A DNA stretch of 64,000 nucleotides from Massilia alkalitolerans DSM 17462 (GCF_000427785.1 NZ_ATYR01000007.1:170471-234470), one strand, 5' to 3'; positions 18,285 through 28,465 are shown, counted from the first letter of the stretch. Notes: a model not told the origin generated them from the letters alone. A program made the numbers and translations.

Positions 18285-18286
18285 AC

Positions 18287-19360
18287 ATGACGATCGAAGT
18301 CCAACACATCCGCAAGCAGTTCGGCCAGTTCACCGCGCTCGACGACGTCTCGCTGCAGTTCCCGGACGGCCAGCTGACCGCCTTGCTGGGCCCTTCGGGC
18401 TGCGGCAAGACGACCCTGTTGCGCGTCATCGCCGGCCTCGAACATCCCGATTCCGGCGCCGTGCTGCTCGACGGCCAGGATGCGTCGAGCCGCCACGTGC
18501 GCGAGCGCCAGGTCGGCTTCGTGTTCCAGCACTATGCGCTGTTCAAGCACATGACCGTGTTCGAGAACGTCGCCTTCGGTTTGCGCGTGAAACCGCGCAA
18601 GGAGCGTCCGTCGGAACAGCAGATCCGCGACAAGGTGCGCCAGCTGCTCGAACTCGTGCAGCTCGACTGGATCGCCGACCGCTATCCGCCGCAGCTCTCG
18701 GGCGGCCAGCGCCAGCGTATCGCCCTGGCTAGAGCCCTGGCGGTGGAGCCGCGCGTGCTGCTGCTCGACGAACCCTTCGGCGCGCTGGACGCCAAGGTGC
18801 GCAAGGAGCTGCGCCGCTGGCTGCGCCGCCTGCACGACGAGCTGCACGTGACCTCGATCTTCGTCACCCACGACCAGGAAGAAGCGCTGGAAGTGGCCGA
18901 CCAGGTGGTCCTGATGAACAAGGGCCGCGTCGAACAGCTCGGCGCGCCAAGCGAGGTGTACAACAAGCCGGCTTCGCCCTTCGTCTATGGCTTCCTCGGC
19001 AACGTCAACCTGTTCCACGGCCGCGTGCACGAAGGCGTGCTGGCCAGTGGCGAAGCCCAGTTCCAGGCGCCCGAGCATGCGAGCGTCCGTAACGGCGAAG
19101 GCATCGGCTACGTGCGTCCGCACGAGCTCGACGTCGCGCGCTATACGCCCGGCGCCGACGGCGTGGTCGCCAGGCTGCGCCGCGCGCATGCGATCGGCCC
19201 GCTGGCCCAGCTCGACCTCGAACGCGCCGACAACCAGCAGCTGATCGAGGCGGTGATCCCGAACGAGCTGTTCTCGAGCCAGGGCTTCAAGGAAGGGGAC
19301 ACCCTGGTGGTCAAGCCGCGCCGCATCGAAGTCTTCGTCGATGCAGGAGAGGGAATATGA
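18287..19360 (+). CDS. cysA: Sulfate/thiosulfate ABC transporter ATP-binding protein CysA
   Basis: A 357-residue ATPase. Walker A is GPSGCGKTT, the signature [15 protein letters not shown], and Walker [13 protein letters not shown]. After about residue 240 comes the TOBE regulatory domain typical of CysA. It energises CysTW. It starts two bases after the cysW stop and its own stop overlaps the cysB start. Confidence 0.95.
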   Translation: MTIEVQHIRKQFGQFTALDDVSLQFPDGQLTALLGPSGCGKTTLLRVIAGLEHPDSGAVLLDGQDASSRHVRERQVGFVFQHYALFKHMTVFENVAFGLRVKPRKERPSEQQIRDKVRQLLELVQLDWIADRYPPQLSGGQRQRIALARALAVEPRVLLLDEPFGALDAKVRKELRRWLRRLHDELHVTSIFVTHDQEEALEVADQVVLMNKGRVEQLGAPSEVYNKPASPFVYGFLGNVNLFHGRVHEGVLASGEAQFQAPEHASVRNGEGIGYVRPHELDVARYTPGADGVVARLRRAHAIGPLAQLDLERADNQQLIEAVIPNELFSSQGFKEGDTLVVKPRRIEVFVDAGEGI

Positions 19361-20286
19361 ACTTCCAGCAGCTGCGTTCCGTGCGCGAGGCCGCACGCCG
19401 CGACTTCAACCTGACCGAAGTCGCCAATGCGCTGTTCACCTCGCAGCCGGGCGTGTCGCGCCAGATCCGCGAGCTCGAGGAAGAGCTTGGGGTCGTGATC
19501 TTCGAGCGCAACGGCAAGCGCCTGACCGGGCTGACCCCGCCCGGCAAGGGCATCCTCAAGATCGTCGAACGCCTGCTGGTCGAGGCCGAGAACCTGCAGC
19601 AGGCCAGCGCCGAGTTCGCGGCCCAGGACAGCGGCACGCTCACCGTCGCCGTGACCCACACCCAGGCGCGCTACGCGCTGCCGCAGGTGGTGCAGTCCTT
19701 CCGCAATGCCTTCCCGGGCGTGCGCATCGCCCTGCAGCAAAGCGCGCCGGAACACATCGCCGAGTGGGTCCTGTCGGGCAAGGCCGACATCGGCATCGCG
19801 ACCGAAGGCCTGTCGGCCTTCCCGGACCTGGTCTCCTTCCCGTGCTACCGCTGGAGCCACCTGATCGTGGCGCCGGAAGGACATCCGATCTTCACCTCCA
19901 GCCAGCCGCTGCGCCTGGAAGACCTGGCCGAGCATCCCCTGATTACCTACGACGTCGGCTTCACGGGCCGCAGCCACATCGACGCCGCTTTCGTGGAAGC
20001 CGGGCTGGCGCCGGACATCGTGCTGACCGCGATGGACTCGGACGTCATCAAGCAGTATGTGTCGCTGGGGATGGGCGTCGGCATCGTGGCCTCGATGGCC
20101 TTCGACCATGGCCGCGACAAGGGGATGCGGGCGATCGAAGCTTCGCACCTGTTCGCGCCGAACGTGACGCGCCTCGCCGTGCGCAAGGGCTCGTATCTGC
20201 GGGCCTACGCGTATCACTTCATCGAGCGCTTTGCGCAGGGGTATACGCGCTCGGATATCGAGAAGGCCTTGCAGGCGGAGCTGTGA
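19357..20286 (+). CDS. cysB: CysB-type LysR-family transcriptional regulator
   Basis: A 309-residue regulator closely matching CysB/Cbl: N-terminal [20 protein letters not shown] with [14 protein letters not shown] as recognition helix, and effector-domain stretches [42 protein letters not shown] and [18 protein letters not shown]. Such proteins activate sulfate assimilation genes and sense N-acetylserine, sulfate or APS. It is cotranscribed with cysTWA (ATGA overlap), so it probably controls its own operon and the two neighbouring promoters that carry the same operator. Confidence 0.92.
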   Translation: MNFQQLRSVREAARRDFNLTEVANALFTSQPGVSRQIRELEEELGVVIFERNGKRLTGLTPPGKGILKIVERLLVEAENLQQASAEFAAQDSGTLTVAVTHTQARYALPQVVQSFRNAFPGVRIALQQSAPEHIAEWVLSGKADIGIATEGLSAFPDLVSFPCYRWSHLIVAPEGHPIFTSSQPLRLEDLAEHPLITYDVGFTGRSHIDAAFVEAGLAPDIVLTAMDSDVIKQYVSLGMGVGIVASMAFDHGRDKGMRAIEASHLFAPNVTRLAVRKGSYLRAYAYHFIERFAQGYTRSDIEKALQAEL

Positions 20287-20296
20287 GCAGCCGCGC

Positions 20297-21343
20297 TCAC
20301 TGCCCCACGTTCATGTAGCGCGCGTGGATCTCGTCGATCCCCTTGAGCACGTCCGCTGACAGCACCAGGTCCGCCGCGTCGATGTTCTCCTTCAGCTGCG
20401 CAATACTGGTGGCCCCGATGATGGTCGACCCCACGAACCAGCGCGAGTAGCACCACGCCAGCGCCATCTGCGCAGGCAGCATGCCGTTCGCGCGCGCCAG
20501 CGCCGCGTACTCGGCGGTCGCTGCCAGCACGCTCGGGCGCACATAACGCGGGCTCCAACCCTTCGGGAAGACCGTCAGGCGGCCATGCGCGTTCGGATCG
20601 TCGAGATACTTGGCCGTCAGCTGCCCGAAGGCCAGCGGGCTGTAGGCCAGCAGGCTCACGCCTTCCCGGTAGCAGGCCTCGTCCATCAGGCTGGTCTCGA
20701 AGTGGCGCGCGGTGAGGTTGTACAGGTTCTGCACCGTGGCGATGCGCGGCAAGCCGCGCTGCTCCGAGCGCTTGATGTACTGGCACACGCCCCAGGTGCT
20801 TTCGTTCGACACGCCGACGTGGCGGATCATCCCCGCCCGCACCATGTCGTCCAGCGCCTCGAGCGTCTCATGGATCGGCACTGCCGGCCGTTCGCCTTCC
20901 GGGTCGAAGCTGTTGGCCCCGAAGATCGGCAGGTTCCGGCTCGGCCAGTGGATCTGGTACAGGTCGATGTAGTCGGTGTGCAGGCGGCGCAGGCTGTCCT
21001 CGACGGCGGCGCGGATGTTGGTCGCGTCGAGGTTGTGGTTGGCGCCGCGGATCCAGGGCATCATCTTGTTCGGCCCGGCGATCTTGGTCGCCAGCACCAC
21101 GTCGGCACGGCGGCCCGTCTTCTTGAGCCAGCTGCCGATATAACGCTCGGTCGAGCCTTGCGTATCGGGCCGCGCCATCACCGGGTACATCTCGGCGGTA
21201 TCAATGAAGTTGATGCCGCGCTCCAGCGCGTAGTCGAGCTGGCTGTGTGCCTCGGCCTCGGTGTTCTGTTCGCCGAAGGTCATGGTGCCGAGGCAGACCT
21301 TCGACACCATCAGATCGGTTTGTCCCAGCTGCCTGCGTTCCAT
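20297..21343 (-). CDS. Aldo/keto reductase, Tas-like
   Basis: A 348-residue NADP(H)-dependent oxidoreductase of the AKR TIM-barrel family. Catalytic tetrad positions are visible in FIDTAEMYP (Asp, Tyr), LATKIAGP (Lys) and YQIHWPSR (His). The VGVSNE strand and SPLAFGQLTAKY loop follow. Length and insertions match E. coli Tas and related YhdN-type proteins. The physiological substrate is unknown. It lies 15 bases after pyrD on the same strand and converges with cysB. Confidence 0.92.
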   Translation of the reverse strand: MERRQLGQTDLMVSKVCLGTMTFGEQNTEAEAHSQLDYALERGINFIDTAEMYPVMARPDTQGSTERYIGSWLKKTGRRADVVLATKIAGPNKMMPWIRGANHNLDATNIRAAVEDSLRRLHTDYIDLYQIHWPSRNLPIFGANSFDPEGERPAVPIHETLEALDDMVRAGMIRHVGVSNESTWGVCQYIKRSEQRGLPRIATVQNLYNLTARHFETSLMDEACYREGVSLLAYSPLAFGQLTAKYLDDPNAHGRLTVFPKGWSPRYVRPSVLAATAEYAALARANGMLPAQMALAWCYSRWFVGSTIIGATSIAQLKENIDAADLVLSADVLKGIDEIHARYMNVGQ

Positions 21344-21358
21344 GATGGTCCCTCGCTA

Positions 21359-22402
21359 TTACTTCATGTGGCGCAGCGCGGCCGCGGCGTCGCGGATCAG
21401 TGCCGGGCCCGCATAGATAAAACCGGTGTAGAGCTGTACCAGCTGCGCGCCGGCGGCGATCTTGGCGCGCGCATCCTCGCCGCGCATGATGCCGCCCACG
21501 CCGATGATCGGCAGCGCGTCGCCCAGCTCGGCTTTCAACAGGCGGATCACCGTGTTCGACAATTCGAATACCGGCGCGCCCGACAGGCCGCCTGCTTCCT
21601 CGCCATGCTGCATGCCTTGCACCGCAGTGCGGCTGAGCGTGGTGTTGGTGGCGATGACGCCGTCGATCTTGTGGCGCAGCAGGGCGCCGGCAATGTTGCG
21701 CACTTGATCGCCGTCGATGTCCGGGGCGATCTTCAGCGCCACCGGCACATAGCGCTTGTGCTGGTCGGCCAGGCGCAGCTGCTCTTCCTTGAGTTGGGAG
21801 AGCAGGGCGTCGAGCTCGGATTCGCCCTGGAGCTGGCGCAGGTTCTTGGTGTTCGGCGAGGAGATGTTGACCGTCACGTAGCTGGCGTAAGGGTAGACCT
21901 TGCGCAGGCAATGCAGGTAATCGTCGGCGGCGCGCTCGATGGGCGTGTCGGCGTTCTTGCCGATGTTCAGGCCGAGCACGCCCTGCTTGTCCTGGTAGAA
22001 GCGCGAGGCCTGCACGTTGGACACAAAAGCATCCACGCCGCCGTTGTTGAAGCCCATCCGGTTGATGATGCCCTGCGCCTGCGGCAGGCGGAAGATGCGC
22101 GGCTTCGGGTTGCCGCCCTGGGGGCGCGGCGTCACGGTGCCGATCTCGATCGAGCCGAAGCCGAGCGAGGCCAGGCCGTCGATGTAGGCCCCGTCCTTGT
22201 CGAGGCCGGCGGCAAGGCCGACCGGGTTCGGGAAGGTGATGCCCATGACCGTGCGCGGGTCCGGCGCCGGGCGGCCGGACAACTTGGTGAGGCCGAGCGC
22301 GGCGGCGCGGCGCAGCAGCGGCAGGGTCAGGTTGTGGGCTTGCTCGGCATCGAGCGAGAACAGCAGCGGGCGGGCGAGGGAATACAGGAGCTTGTCGGAC
22401 AT
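21359..22402 (-). CDS. pyrD: Dihydroorotate dehydrogenase (quinone), class 2
   Basis: A 347-residue membrane-associated flavoenzyme of pyrimidine synthesis, oxidising dihydroorotate with quinone. The class 2 N-terminal amphipathic helices ([20 protein letters not shown]) are present. FMN and substrate residues are in [17 protein letters not shown] and [11 protein letters not shown], whose serine is the class 2 catalytic base. ATG 22402 is used; an ATG ten codons upstream (22432) is also open, and neither has a good ribosome site. Confidence 0.95.
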   Translation of the reverse strand: MSDKLLYSLARPLLFSLDAEQAHNLTLPLLRRAAALGLTKLSGRPAPDPRTVMGITFPNPVGLAAGLDKDGAYIDGLASLGFGSIEIGTVTPRPQGGNPKPRIFRLPQAQGIINRMGFNNGGVDAFVSNVQASRFYQDKQGVLGLNIGKNADTPIERAADDYLHCLRKVYPYASYVTVNISSPNTKNLRQLQGESELDALLSQLKEEQLRLADQHKRYVPVALKIAPDIDGDQVRNIAGALLRHKIDGVIATNTTLSRTAVQGMQHGEEAGGLSGAPVFELSNTVIRLLKAELGDALPIIGVGGIMRGEDARAKIAAGAQLVQLYTGFIYAGPALIRDAAAALRHMK

Positions 22403-22461
22403 GGAGGACTCATCGTAAGTGACTCCCGCCATTTTACAGCGCCAGGAGGCGCGCAAGTCCC

Positions 22462-23190
22462 TCAGCGTTCCAGCACGCCCCATACGCCGCCGATGCGCGC
22501 TTCGAGCGGACGGAAGTTGATCTTGTAGGCCATCTTCGGGCTCTGCTCGATCCAGTAGCCCAGGTAGACGTACTGGAGGCCGAGCTCGCGTGCCTGGTTG
22601 ACCTGCCACATGACGTTGTAGGTGCCGAAGGACGCGCCCGGCACGTCCGGGTCGAAGAAGGTATATACCGACGACAGGCCATCGGACAGCACGTCGATGA
22701 TCGACACCATGCGCAGCAGGCCGTCGGGCTCGCGGAACTCGACCAGGCGGGTATTCACCCGGCTCTGCAGCAGGAACTGGGCGTACTGGTCGCGGCTGTC
22801 CTGGTCCATGCCGCCGCCGACGTGGCGGGTGGTCTGGTAGCGCAGGTAGAGCGCGTAGTGCTCGTCCGAGAACGCCAGGTTGGCCACCATCGCGACCAGG
22901 TCGCCGTGGCGCTTCCAGGAGCGGCGCTGGGTACGGTTGGGCGTGAAATCCTCGCATTTCACGCGCACCGGGATGCAGGCCTGGCAGCCGTCGCAGTAGG
23001 GGCGGTAGGTGAAGATGCCGCTGCGGCGGAATCCGTTGCGCACCAGTTCGGAATAGACGTCGGCATTGATCAGGTGCGATGGCGTCGCGACTTGCGAGCG
23101 GGCCTGGCGCGCATCGAGGTAACTGCAGGGATAGGGCGCCGTCGTGTAGAACTGCAGCGTAGCGAAAGGCAGGTCATTTAGGTGCGTCAT
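22462..23190 (-). CDS. bpt: Aspartate/glutamate leucyltransferase (Bpt)
   Basis: A 242-residue aminoacyl-tRNA-protein transferase of the ATE1-related Bpt family. It adds leucine from Leu-tRNA to proteins with N-terminal Asp or Glu, marking them for ClpS/ClpAP. The N-terminal cysteines are in [12 protein letters not shown] and [11 protein letters not shown], and the C-terminal [17 protein letters not shown] is family-typical. It lies directly downstream of aat, so the two leucyl-transfer branches of the bacterial N-degron pathway are clustered. Confidence 0.95.
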   Translation of the reverse strand: MTHLNDLPFATLQFYTTAPYPCSYLDARQARSQVATPSHLINADVYSELVRNGFRRSGIFTYRPYCDGCQACIPVRVKCEDFTPNRTQRRSWKRHGDLVAMVANLAFSDEHYALYLRYQTTRHVGGGMDQDSRDQYAQFLLQSRVNTRLVEFREPDGLLRMVSIIDVLSDGLSSVYTFFDPDVPGASFGTYNVMWQVNQARELGLQYVYLGYWIEQSPKMAYKINFRPLEARIGGVWGVLER

Positions 23191-23274
23191 GCAAAAAGCT
23201 CTCGAGACGACGTGATGATCCTATTTTAACGAAATCAGGCCGGTGTCACTGTTAGCCAGTCAACGGTGCCGCCT

Positions 23275-24003
23275 TCAGGGCGCCGCGCCCAGAGGTGGCA
23301 CAATCTCCCAGCGGGTGATGGCCGGCTCGCGGATGGCCTGGCGCAGGTGCGCCAGGAAGGCGCTGCGCGGAATCGGCGCGGCCCCCAGCGAAGCCAGATG
23401 CCCGGTCTCCTGCTGGCAGTCGATCATCGAGACGCCCTGGCTGCGCAGGAAAGCCACCAGGTAGGCCAGGGCCACCTTGGACGCGTCCGACACCCGGGCG
23501 AACATCGATTCTCCGTAGAACATGCGGCCGATGCAGACGCCGTAGGCGCCACCCACCAGCTCGCCCTCGTAGCGAACCTCCGACGAATGGGCATAGCCCA
23601 TCGCATGCAGGCCGGTGTAGCCGTCGATGATGTCTTCCGAGATCCAGGTGCCGGGCCCGTCCTTGCGCGGGGCGGCGCAGGCACGCATCACGTCCTCGAA
23701 GGCCGTGTCGAAGCGCACGTCCCACGGGCCGCCCTCGAGCCGGCTGCGCTCGACGCGTCTCAGGGTTTTCTTCAGGCTGTCGCTGAGCTTGAAGCGCTCC
23801 GTGCGCAGCACCATGCGCGGGTCGGTGCTCCACCACAGGATGGGCTGGCCTTCAGAGAACCAGGGGAAGATGCCGTTCTGGTAGGCCAGCAGCAGGCGCT
23901 GCGGCGACAGGTCGGCGCCGGCCGCGAGCAGGCCGGGGGCGTCGATCGTCAGCGCCTCGGATACGTCGGGAAACGGCGATGTCGGCTCGAGCCAGGGGAT
24001 CAT
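23275..24003 (-). CDS. aat: Leucyl/phenylalanyl-tRNA-protein transferase
   Basis: A 242-residue GNAT-fold transferase that adds Leu or Phe to proteins with N-terminal Lys or Arg. Family motifs are [20 protein letters not shown] near residue 40, [23 protein letters not shown], and the C-terminal [15 protein letters not shown]. Full length. It lies 14 bases after the Nudix gene and upstream of bpt on the same strand. Confidence 0.95.
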   Translation of the reverse strand: MIPWLEPTSPFPDVSEALTIDAPGLLAAGADLSPQRLLLAYQNGIFPWFSEGQPILWWSTDPRMVLRTERFKLSDSLKKTLRRVERSRLEGGPWDVRFDTAFEDVMRACAAPRKDGPGTWISEDIIDGYTGLHAMGYAHSSEVRYEGELVGGAYGVCIGRMFYGESMFARVSDASKVALAYLVAFLRSQGVSMIDCQQETGHLASLGAAPIPRSAFLAHLRQAIREPAITRWEIVPPLGAAP

Positions 24004-24017
24004 GGCGGGCTCGTGGA

Positions 24018-24599
24018 TCAGTCGGGTTCGCGGGGAGCCAGCATCGGGCGAACGATGTCCCGGCTATGAAAACCGTAGCTGCCGCCCTCGCGCACTTTGA
24101 TGCGGTCGGCAAAGAAGAGTTCCAGCGTGCTGCGCACCGTCGGGAAAGCCAGCTCGTCCCAGGGGATCTCGTCCTGGGTGAACAGCTGCACTTCCAGACT
24201 TTCCTCGCCCGGCGCGAAATCGAGATTGCGCAGGCGCGCCAGGTAGAACAGGTGGACCTGGTGCACATGGGCCACATTCAGCAGGGTGAACAGCTTGCCG
24301 AGTTCGACGTCGGCGCCGGCTTCCTCTTCGGTTTCGCGCACGGCCGCCTGCTCCGTGGTTTCCTCGTTTTCCATGAAGCCGGCCGGCAAGGTCCAGTAGC
24401 CGTAGCGCGGTTCGATCGCGCGCTTGCACAGCAGGATCTGTAGCTTGCCGTCCTGTTCCCAGACGGGGATCGAGCCGATGACCAGCTTGGGATTCTGGTA
24501 GTGGATCGCGCGGCAGTTGGGGCAGACGTAGCGCGGCCGGTTGTCGCCTTCGGGGATTGCCAGGGCGACAGGATGGGCGCACTCGGAACAGAATTTCAT
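24018..24599 (-). CDS. Nudix hydrolase with N-terminal zinc ribbon
   Basis: A 193-residue protein with a CxxC...CxxC zinc ribbon (Cys4, Cys7, Cys26, Cys29) and a complete Nudix box over residues 74-96, containing RETEEEAG. This arrangement resembles NudC/NADH pyrophosphatase-like and ADP-ribose-type hydrolases, but it is shorter than NudC. Substrate cannot be assigned. It is the first gene of the minus-strand run nudix-aat-bpt-pyrD-AKR. Confidence 0.9.
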   Translation of the reverse strand: MKFCSECAHPVALAIPEGDNRPRYVCPNCRAIHYQNPKLVIGSIPVWEQDGKLQILLCKRAIEPRYGYWTLPAGFMENEETTEQAAVRETEEEAGADVELGKLFTLLNVAHVHQVHLFYLARLRNLDFAPGEESLEVQLFTQDEIPWDELAFPTVRSTLELFFADRIKVREGGSYGFHSRDIVRPMLAPREPD

Positions 24600-24730
24600 A
24601 GGTCAGCGGCAGGTTGAGATTGTGCTTACTTTACACTGAATTGCCGGCCCTGGGCCGCTGCCGGCGCGTGCAAAAGTGCTCACGGCCGAGCGCCGTCGTG
24701 CTGCAATCGCCGATCAGGGGAGGATTGCAT

Positions 24731-24759
24731 TTGCCTAAAAGACCGTTTCGGCGTATAAT
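24731..24759 (+). promoter_or_regulatory. Strong sigma-70 promoter of the initiator tRNA
   Basis: TTGCCT and a perfect TATAAT are 17 bases apart, and the -10 ends 13 bases before the mature tRNA 5' end. This is the strongest promoter match I see in the window. Confidence 0.85.
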
Positions 24760-24772
24760 TCATTTCATCAGA

Positions 24773-24849
24773 CGCGGGGTGGAGCAGTCTGGCAGCTCGT
24801 CGGGCTCATAACCCGAAGGTCACAGGTTCAAATCCTGTCCCCGCAACCA
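24773..24849 (+). tRNA. Initiator tRNA-fMet (anticodon CAT)
   Basis: A 77-base cloverleaf with the CCA encoded. Initiator hallmarks are the unpaired C1-A72 at the acceptor end (CGCGGGG against CCCCGCA) and three G-C pairs (GGG/CCC) next to the anticodon loop. The anticodon CAT is at 24807-24809 and the T loop reads GGTTCAAATCC. It has its own promoter and terminator, so it is a single-gene transcript. Confidence 0.97.
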
Positions 24850-24858
24850 GAATTCAGG

Positions 24859-24889
24859 GCCGTTGATTCGCAAGGATCAACGGCTTTTT
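24859..24889 (+). terminator. Terminator of the tRNA-fMet transcript
   Basis: GCCGTTGAT pairs with ATCAACGGC across an 8-base loop and runs into TTTTTG then TTTTT, ten bases after the tRNA. Confidence 0.9.
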
Positions 24890-25036
24890 GTTTTTCGCTC
24901 GTCATACGGGCTCGCACAAGAGCCATGTCAAACCGGACGCAAGCGTCCGGAATGTTGTCGAGCCTGTCTTGTCCAACAGGCGAAACAGCCGGCGCCGGCA
25001 CTCGGCGCGGGCCTGCGAACCAATGGGGCAGACCAC

Positions 25037-25450
25037 ATGATCAACGTAGACGACATCAACGACGCCTGGGGCTGGGTCGGCTTGACCGCTGTCGAGGTCC
25101 TTGGGTCCAATGCATTCGGCAACCTCATCATCCGCGACGACGAAGGGCGCTATTGGCGCCTGCGTCCGCAAGACCTGTGCTGCGAGCCGGTCGCCGACAG
25201 CCGCGCCGCGCTCGACGCGCTGGCCTATAACCAGGATTTCCTGAACGACTGGTACATGCCGGAAGTCGTGCACCTGGCTGAATCCACGCTCGGCCCCCTG
25301 GTCGAGGACCGCAAATACTGCCTCAAGATCCCGAGCGCGCTCGGCGGCCACTACGGACGCGACAACCTGGCCACGGTGCCGCTGCCCGAACTGATCCGTT
25401 TTTCGGGGGAGAGTGCGCAGCAGTTCGACGACTTGCCGCGCTGGAATTGA
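25037..25450 (+). CDS. DUF1851 / T6SS immunity protein Tdi1 C-terminal domain protein
   Basis: A 137-residue cytoplasmic protein. The core FGNLIIRDDEGRYWRLRP and the following DLCCEPVAD, plus LGPLVEDRKYCLKIPSALGG near the end, match the DUF1851 domain found at the C terminus of Tdi1, the immunity protein against a type VI DNase effector. The N-terminal GAD-like part of Tdi1 is absent. No effector or T6SS gene is nearby, so it is an orphan domain. The start at 25037 is chosen because upstream sequence is the tRNA terminator region. Its stop is three bases from the convergent glycosylase gene. Confidence 0.72.
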   Translation: MINVDDINDAWGWVGLTAVEVLGSNAFGNLIIRDDEGRYWRLRPQDLCCEPVADSRAALDALAYNQDFLNDWYMPEVVHLAESTLGPLVEDRKYCLKIPSALGGHYGRDNLATVPLPELIRFSGESAQQFDDLPRWN

Positions 25451-25452
25451 AC

Positions 25453-26340
25453 CTAAGCGGCGGTGTCGCTGAGGCTGGCCCACAGGTAGGCCGCCGCCAT
25501 CGTGCGGTGCGGCGCATAGCGTTCCAGCAGGCGCTGCGTGGTCGGGATGTCCGGACGGGCGTCGCCACCCAGCAGGCGGTGGAAGGCGGTGCGGATGGCC
25601 ACGTCGCCTTCCAGCGAGCAGTCCGGGTAGCCATAGCCGCGCAGCAGGGCGTAATTGACGGTCCAGGGCCCGATGCCTTTGATGGCCAACAATTCCTGCA
25701 CGAGCTCATCGACGGGGCGTCCGCGGTCGAGCACGAGCTGACCGTCGGCGACGAGCCGGGCCAGGCGCAGCAGCGTCTCGGCTTTCGAGCGCGAGAACTT
25801 GCGGCTGGTCAGGTCTTCCAGGGCGAGGCGGGCGACGCCGGCCGCCTCCGGATAGCACCACAGGCCGCTCGCATGGGCCCGGCCCGCGAGCTGGATCAAG
25901 GTGCGGCGCAGCGAGATGGCAAACGGCAGGTTGATCTGCTGGCCGATGATGGCCCAGGTCAGGGCTTCGAACACAGTTGCCGACTGGACGATGCGCAGGC
26001 CCGGGTGGCGCGCTACGACCGGGCCCAGCGCCGGATCATTGCGCGCGAACGCGGCAAACGCGGCCGGGTCGATGCGCAGGCCGAGGATGCTCAGCAAGGC
26101 CTCGCGCGCCTGTGCCAGCAGTGCCGGCGTCACATCGCCATCGGCATCGACGCAGCAAGCGGCGGTGTCGCAATCGACGCGCACTTCCAGCACCACGGGC
26201 GTGCCACCCAACAGCACACCCTTGCGCAGGCCTCGGGGCGACACCTGCTCCGCGATCCCTTCCGCATCCCGGCTGTGGAAGGCCAGCACGTCCTCGCTGC
26301 GGTAGCCGGCCGGAAGGTCGAGCATGATCTCGGTGCGCAT
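25453..26340 (-). CDS. alkA: DNA-3-methyladenine glycosylase II (AlkA-like)
   Basis: A 295-residue base-excision repair glycosylase of the helix-hairpin-helix superfamily. Motifs are FEALTWAIIGQQINLPFA, then the HhH element LLAIKGIGPWTVNYALLRG, and the catalytic aspartate in CSLEGDVAIR. An AlkA N-terminal domain (about residues 1-95) is present but divergent, and no Ada domain is fused. It excises alkylated purines. It is 10 bases downstream of an EamA transporter on the same strand. Confidence 0.88.
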   Translation of the reverse strand: MRTEIMLDLPAGYRSEDVLAFHSRDAEGIAEQVSPRGLRKGVLLGGTPVVLEVRVDCDTAACCVDADGDVTPALLAQAREALLSILGLRIDPAAFAAFARNDPALGPVVARHPGLRIVQSATVFEALTWAIIGQQINLPFAISLRRTLIQLAGRAHASGLWCYPEAAGVARLALEDLTSRKFSRSKAETLLRLARLVADGQLVLDRGRPVDELVQELLAIKGIGPWTVNYALLRGYGYPDCSLEGDVAIRTAFHRLLGGDARPDIPTTQRLLERYAPHRTMAAAYLWASLSDTAA

Positions 26341-26350
26341 CGCGATGTCC

Positions 26351-27256
26351 CTACTTGGCCTGCGCGGCAGGCCCGCGCAGGAAGGAGGGCACGAAGCCGG
26401 TCACCAGCGCCGTGCCCACCAGCACGATGCCTGAGCCGAGCAGCGTGGGCCAGCCGATCACCTCGTGCAGGAAGATCGCCCCCCACAGGATGCCGAACAT
26501 CGGGTTCAGGAAGGTCACTGTCAGCGCCGAGGTGGTGCCGACTTCTTCGATCAGCTTGAAGTAGAGGATGTAGGCGATGCCGCTGCAGACCACGCCCAGC
26601 GCGAGCACCGCGGCCCAGATGCCGGCCGTGGGTACGCCCGGCGACGGGAAGAAGGGCAGGGCCGGGATCACGAACAGGGTCGCGGCCCACATCGAACCAT
26701 GCGCGTTGGCGAAGGGCGGCACCGCCTTGGCCGACTTGGCGTATTGGCTGGCGATGCTGTAGCAGAAGGCCGCCACCAGCGCGGCCGCGATCGCGACCGC
26801 GGCGCCGGGACGCTCCGACACATGGTCGAAACCGACCAGCAGGGCCACGCCGACCGTGCCCAGCACCAGGCCGAGGCCGGTGCGTGCGGAGACACCCTGG
26901 CGCGCCCACACGGCCCCGACCAGTGCGCCGAACATCGGCGCGGTGGCGTTCAGCACCGACAGCACCGAAGCGGACAGCGTGCGCGCGGCGAAGGCGAACA
27001 GCAGGAAGGGCAGGGCCGAGTTGAAGAAGCCCAGCATCAGGTAGTGCTTCCAGTGCTGGCGCAGGTCGAGCGGCGTGCCCTTGCCGCGGCGGCGCATCAC
27101 CCAGGCCATCCCTAGCAGGAACAGGGCCGCGAACAGCACCCGGTACTCGATCAGAACGGCGGGGCCGAGCACGGGCGCGGCGATGCGCATGAAGAGGAAG
27201 GAGCCGCCCCAGATGGCGGCCAGCGCCACCAGGCGCAGCATGTTCACGGTATTCAT
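26351..27256 (-). CDS. DMT-superfamily (EamA) transporter
   Basis: A 301-residue ten-helix membrane protein. The N-terminal LVALAAIWGGSFLFMRIAAP and the FLNPMFGILWGAIFLHEVIGWPT segment in the second EamA repeat are typical. Substrate unknown. ATG 27256 is chosen since it sits directly before the first helix. It is probably cotranscribed with the alkA-like gene. It is a different subfamily from the DMT protein at 10451-11377. Confidence 0.9.
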   Translation of the reverse strand: MNTVNMLRLVALAAIWGGSFLFMRIAAPVLGPAVLIEYRVLFAALFLLGMAWVMRRRGKGTPLDLRQHWKHYLMLGFFNSALPFLLFAFAARTLSASVLSVLNATAPMFGALVGAVWARQGVSARTGLGLVLGTVGVALLVGFDHVSERPGAAVAIAAALVAAFCYSIASQYAKSAKAVPPFANAHGSMWAATLFVIPALPFFPSPGVPTAGIWAAVLALGVVCSGIAYILYFKLIEEVGTTSALTVTFLNPMFGILWGAIFLHEVIGWPTLLGSGIVLVGTALVTGFVPSFLRGPAAQAK

Positions 27257-27344
27257 CGGGACGAGTGGGACAAAGGATCGATTGTGGCGGCGGGGCGCAC
27301 GCCGCGCCATCCGCTTCTTGCCGTGGAATTCGGGCCGGGCTGGC

Positions 27345-28370
27345 TCACGCGGCTGCGCTGCGCAGCACGGTGCAGGCCGCGGTGCCGGCCGGCTGAGGAG
27401 CGGCCGCATGCGGCACCAAGAGGGCGGCAGGTACGCCGTTCTTCACGGCGGTCATTTCGGCCATGATCGAGACCGCGATCTCGCTCGGGGTCTTGCTGCC
27501 GATGTAGATGCCAATCGGGCCGTGCAGGCGCGCCAGCTGGGCTTCGCTGAGGTCGAACAGCCTGAGGCGCTCGCGGCGCTTGTCGTTGTTCAGGCGCGAG
27601 CCGATCGCGCCGACATAGAAGGCCTCGGACTTGAGCGCCTCCATCAGGGCCAGGTCGTCCAGCTTGGGGTCGTGGGTCAGGGCGACGACCGCGCTGCGCG
27701 CATCCAGGTGCGCTTCGATCACCAGGTCGTCGGGCATGGCGTGCACCAGTTCCACGCCCGCCAGGTTCCAGCCGCTGCGGTATTCCTCGCGCGGGTCGCA
27801 CACGACCACGCGGTAGTCCATGCCGCTGGCGATCTGCGCCAGGAAGCGCGACAGCGGGCCGGCGCCGATGATGTACAGGCGCCAGCGCGGGCCGTGGATG
27901 GTGGCCAGCACGCCGTCCTCCACGCGCTGGATGGCGCCGGCCTCGGCGCGTACCAGGGTGACGGCGCCGGTCGCAAGCGTCACGCGGCGTTCGACCAGTT
28001 CGCCTTCGTGCAGGCGCGCCAGCAGTTCGCGGATGCGGCTGTGCTGGGACAGCGGCTCGATGGCCAGCTCGATGGTGCCGCCGCAGGGCAGGCCGAAGCG
28101 GTGCGCCTCGTCGGCGCTGATGCCGTAGCTGACGATCTCGGGACGCGCCAGTTCGATGCCGTTGCGGCGCACCTTCTCGATCAGGTCGTCCTCGATGCAG
28201 CCGCCCGAGACCGATCCGACCACGCTGCCGTCGTCGCAGACGGCAAGGAGCGCGCCGATCGGGCGCGGGCTCGAGCCCCAGGTCTTGATGACCGTCACTA
28301 GCTGGCAGCGGCGGCCGCTGGCCAGCCAGGCGTCGCAGGTCTTCAATACGTCGAGGTCGATGCTGTCCAT
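27345..28370 (-). CDS. XdhC family protein (xanthine dehydrogenase maturation type)
   Basis: A 341-residue protein. The N-terminal XdhC/CoxI domain has TVIKTWGSSPRPIGALLAV and SVSGGCIEDDL, followed by FGLPCGGTIELAIEP with the conserved cysteine. The C-terminal Rossmann domain starts at WRLYIIGAGPLSRFLAQIA and includes VVALTHDPKLDDLAL and FYVGAIGSRLN. XdhC proteins bind molybdenum cofactor and help insert it into xanthine dehydrogenase-type enzymes. No such enzyme is in the window, though a Moco synthesis operon is at 52-56 kb. Confidence 0.9.
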   Translation of the reverse strand: MDSIDLDVLKTCDAWLASGRRCQLVTVIKTWGSSPRPIGALLAVCDDGSVVGSVSGGCIEDDLIEKVRRNGIELARPEIVSYGISADEAHRFGLPCGGTIELAIEPLSQHSRIRELLARLHEGELVERRVTLATGAVTLVRAEAGAIQRVEDGVLATIHGPRWRLYIIGAGPLSRFLAQIASGMDYRVVVCDPREEYRSGWNLAGVELVHAMPDDLVIEAHLDARSAVVALTHDPKLDDLALMEALKSEAFYVGAIGSRLNNDKRRERLRLFDLSEAQLARLHGPIGIYIGSKTPSEIAVSIMAEMTAVKNGVPAALLVPHAAAPQPAGTAACTVLRSAAA

Positions 28371-28465
28371 GGCTGTGCTTTGTGGTCGGGATGGGCAATG
28401 ATACAAAAAACGCGGCAAGCCTGCCGGACGGCGGGCTTGTAGGGTGCCTGCAGACAGCCAAAACA

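Noticed and set aside
20585..22528. 647-codon open frame on the plus strand
   Set aside because: Antisense of the aldo/keto reductase and pyrD genes.
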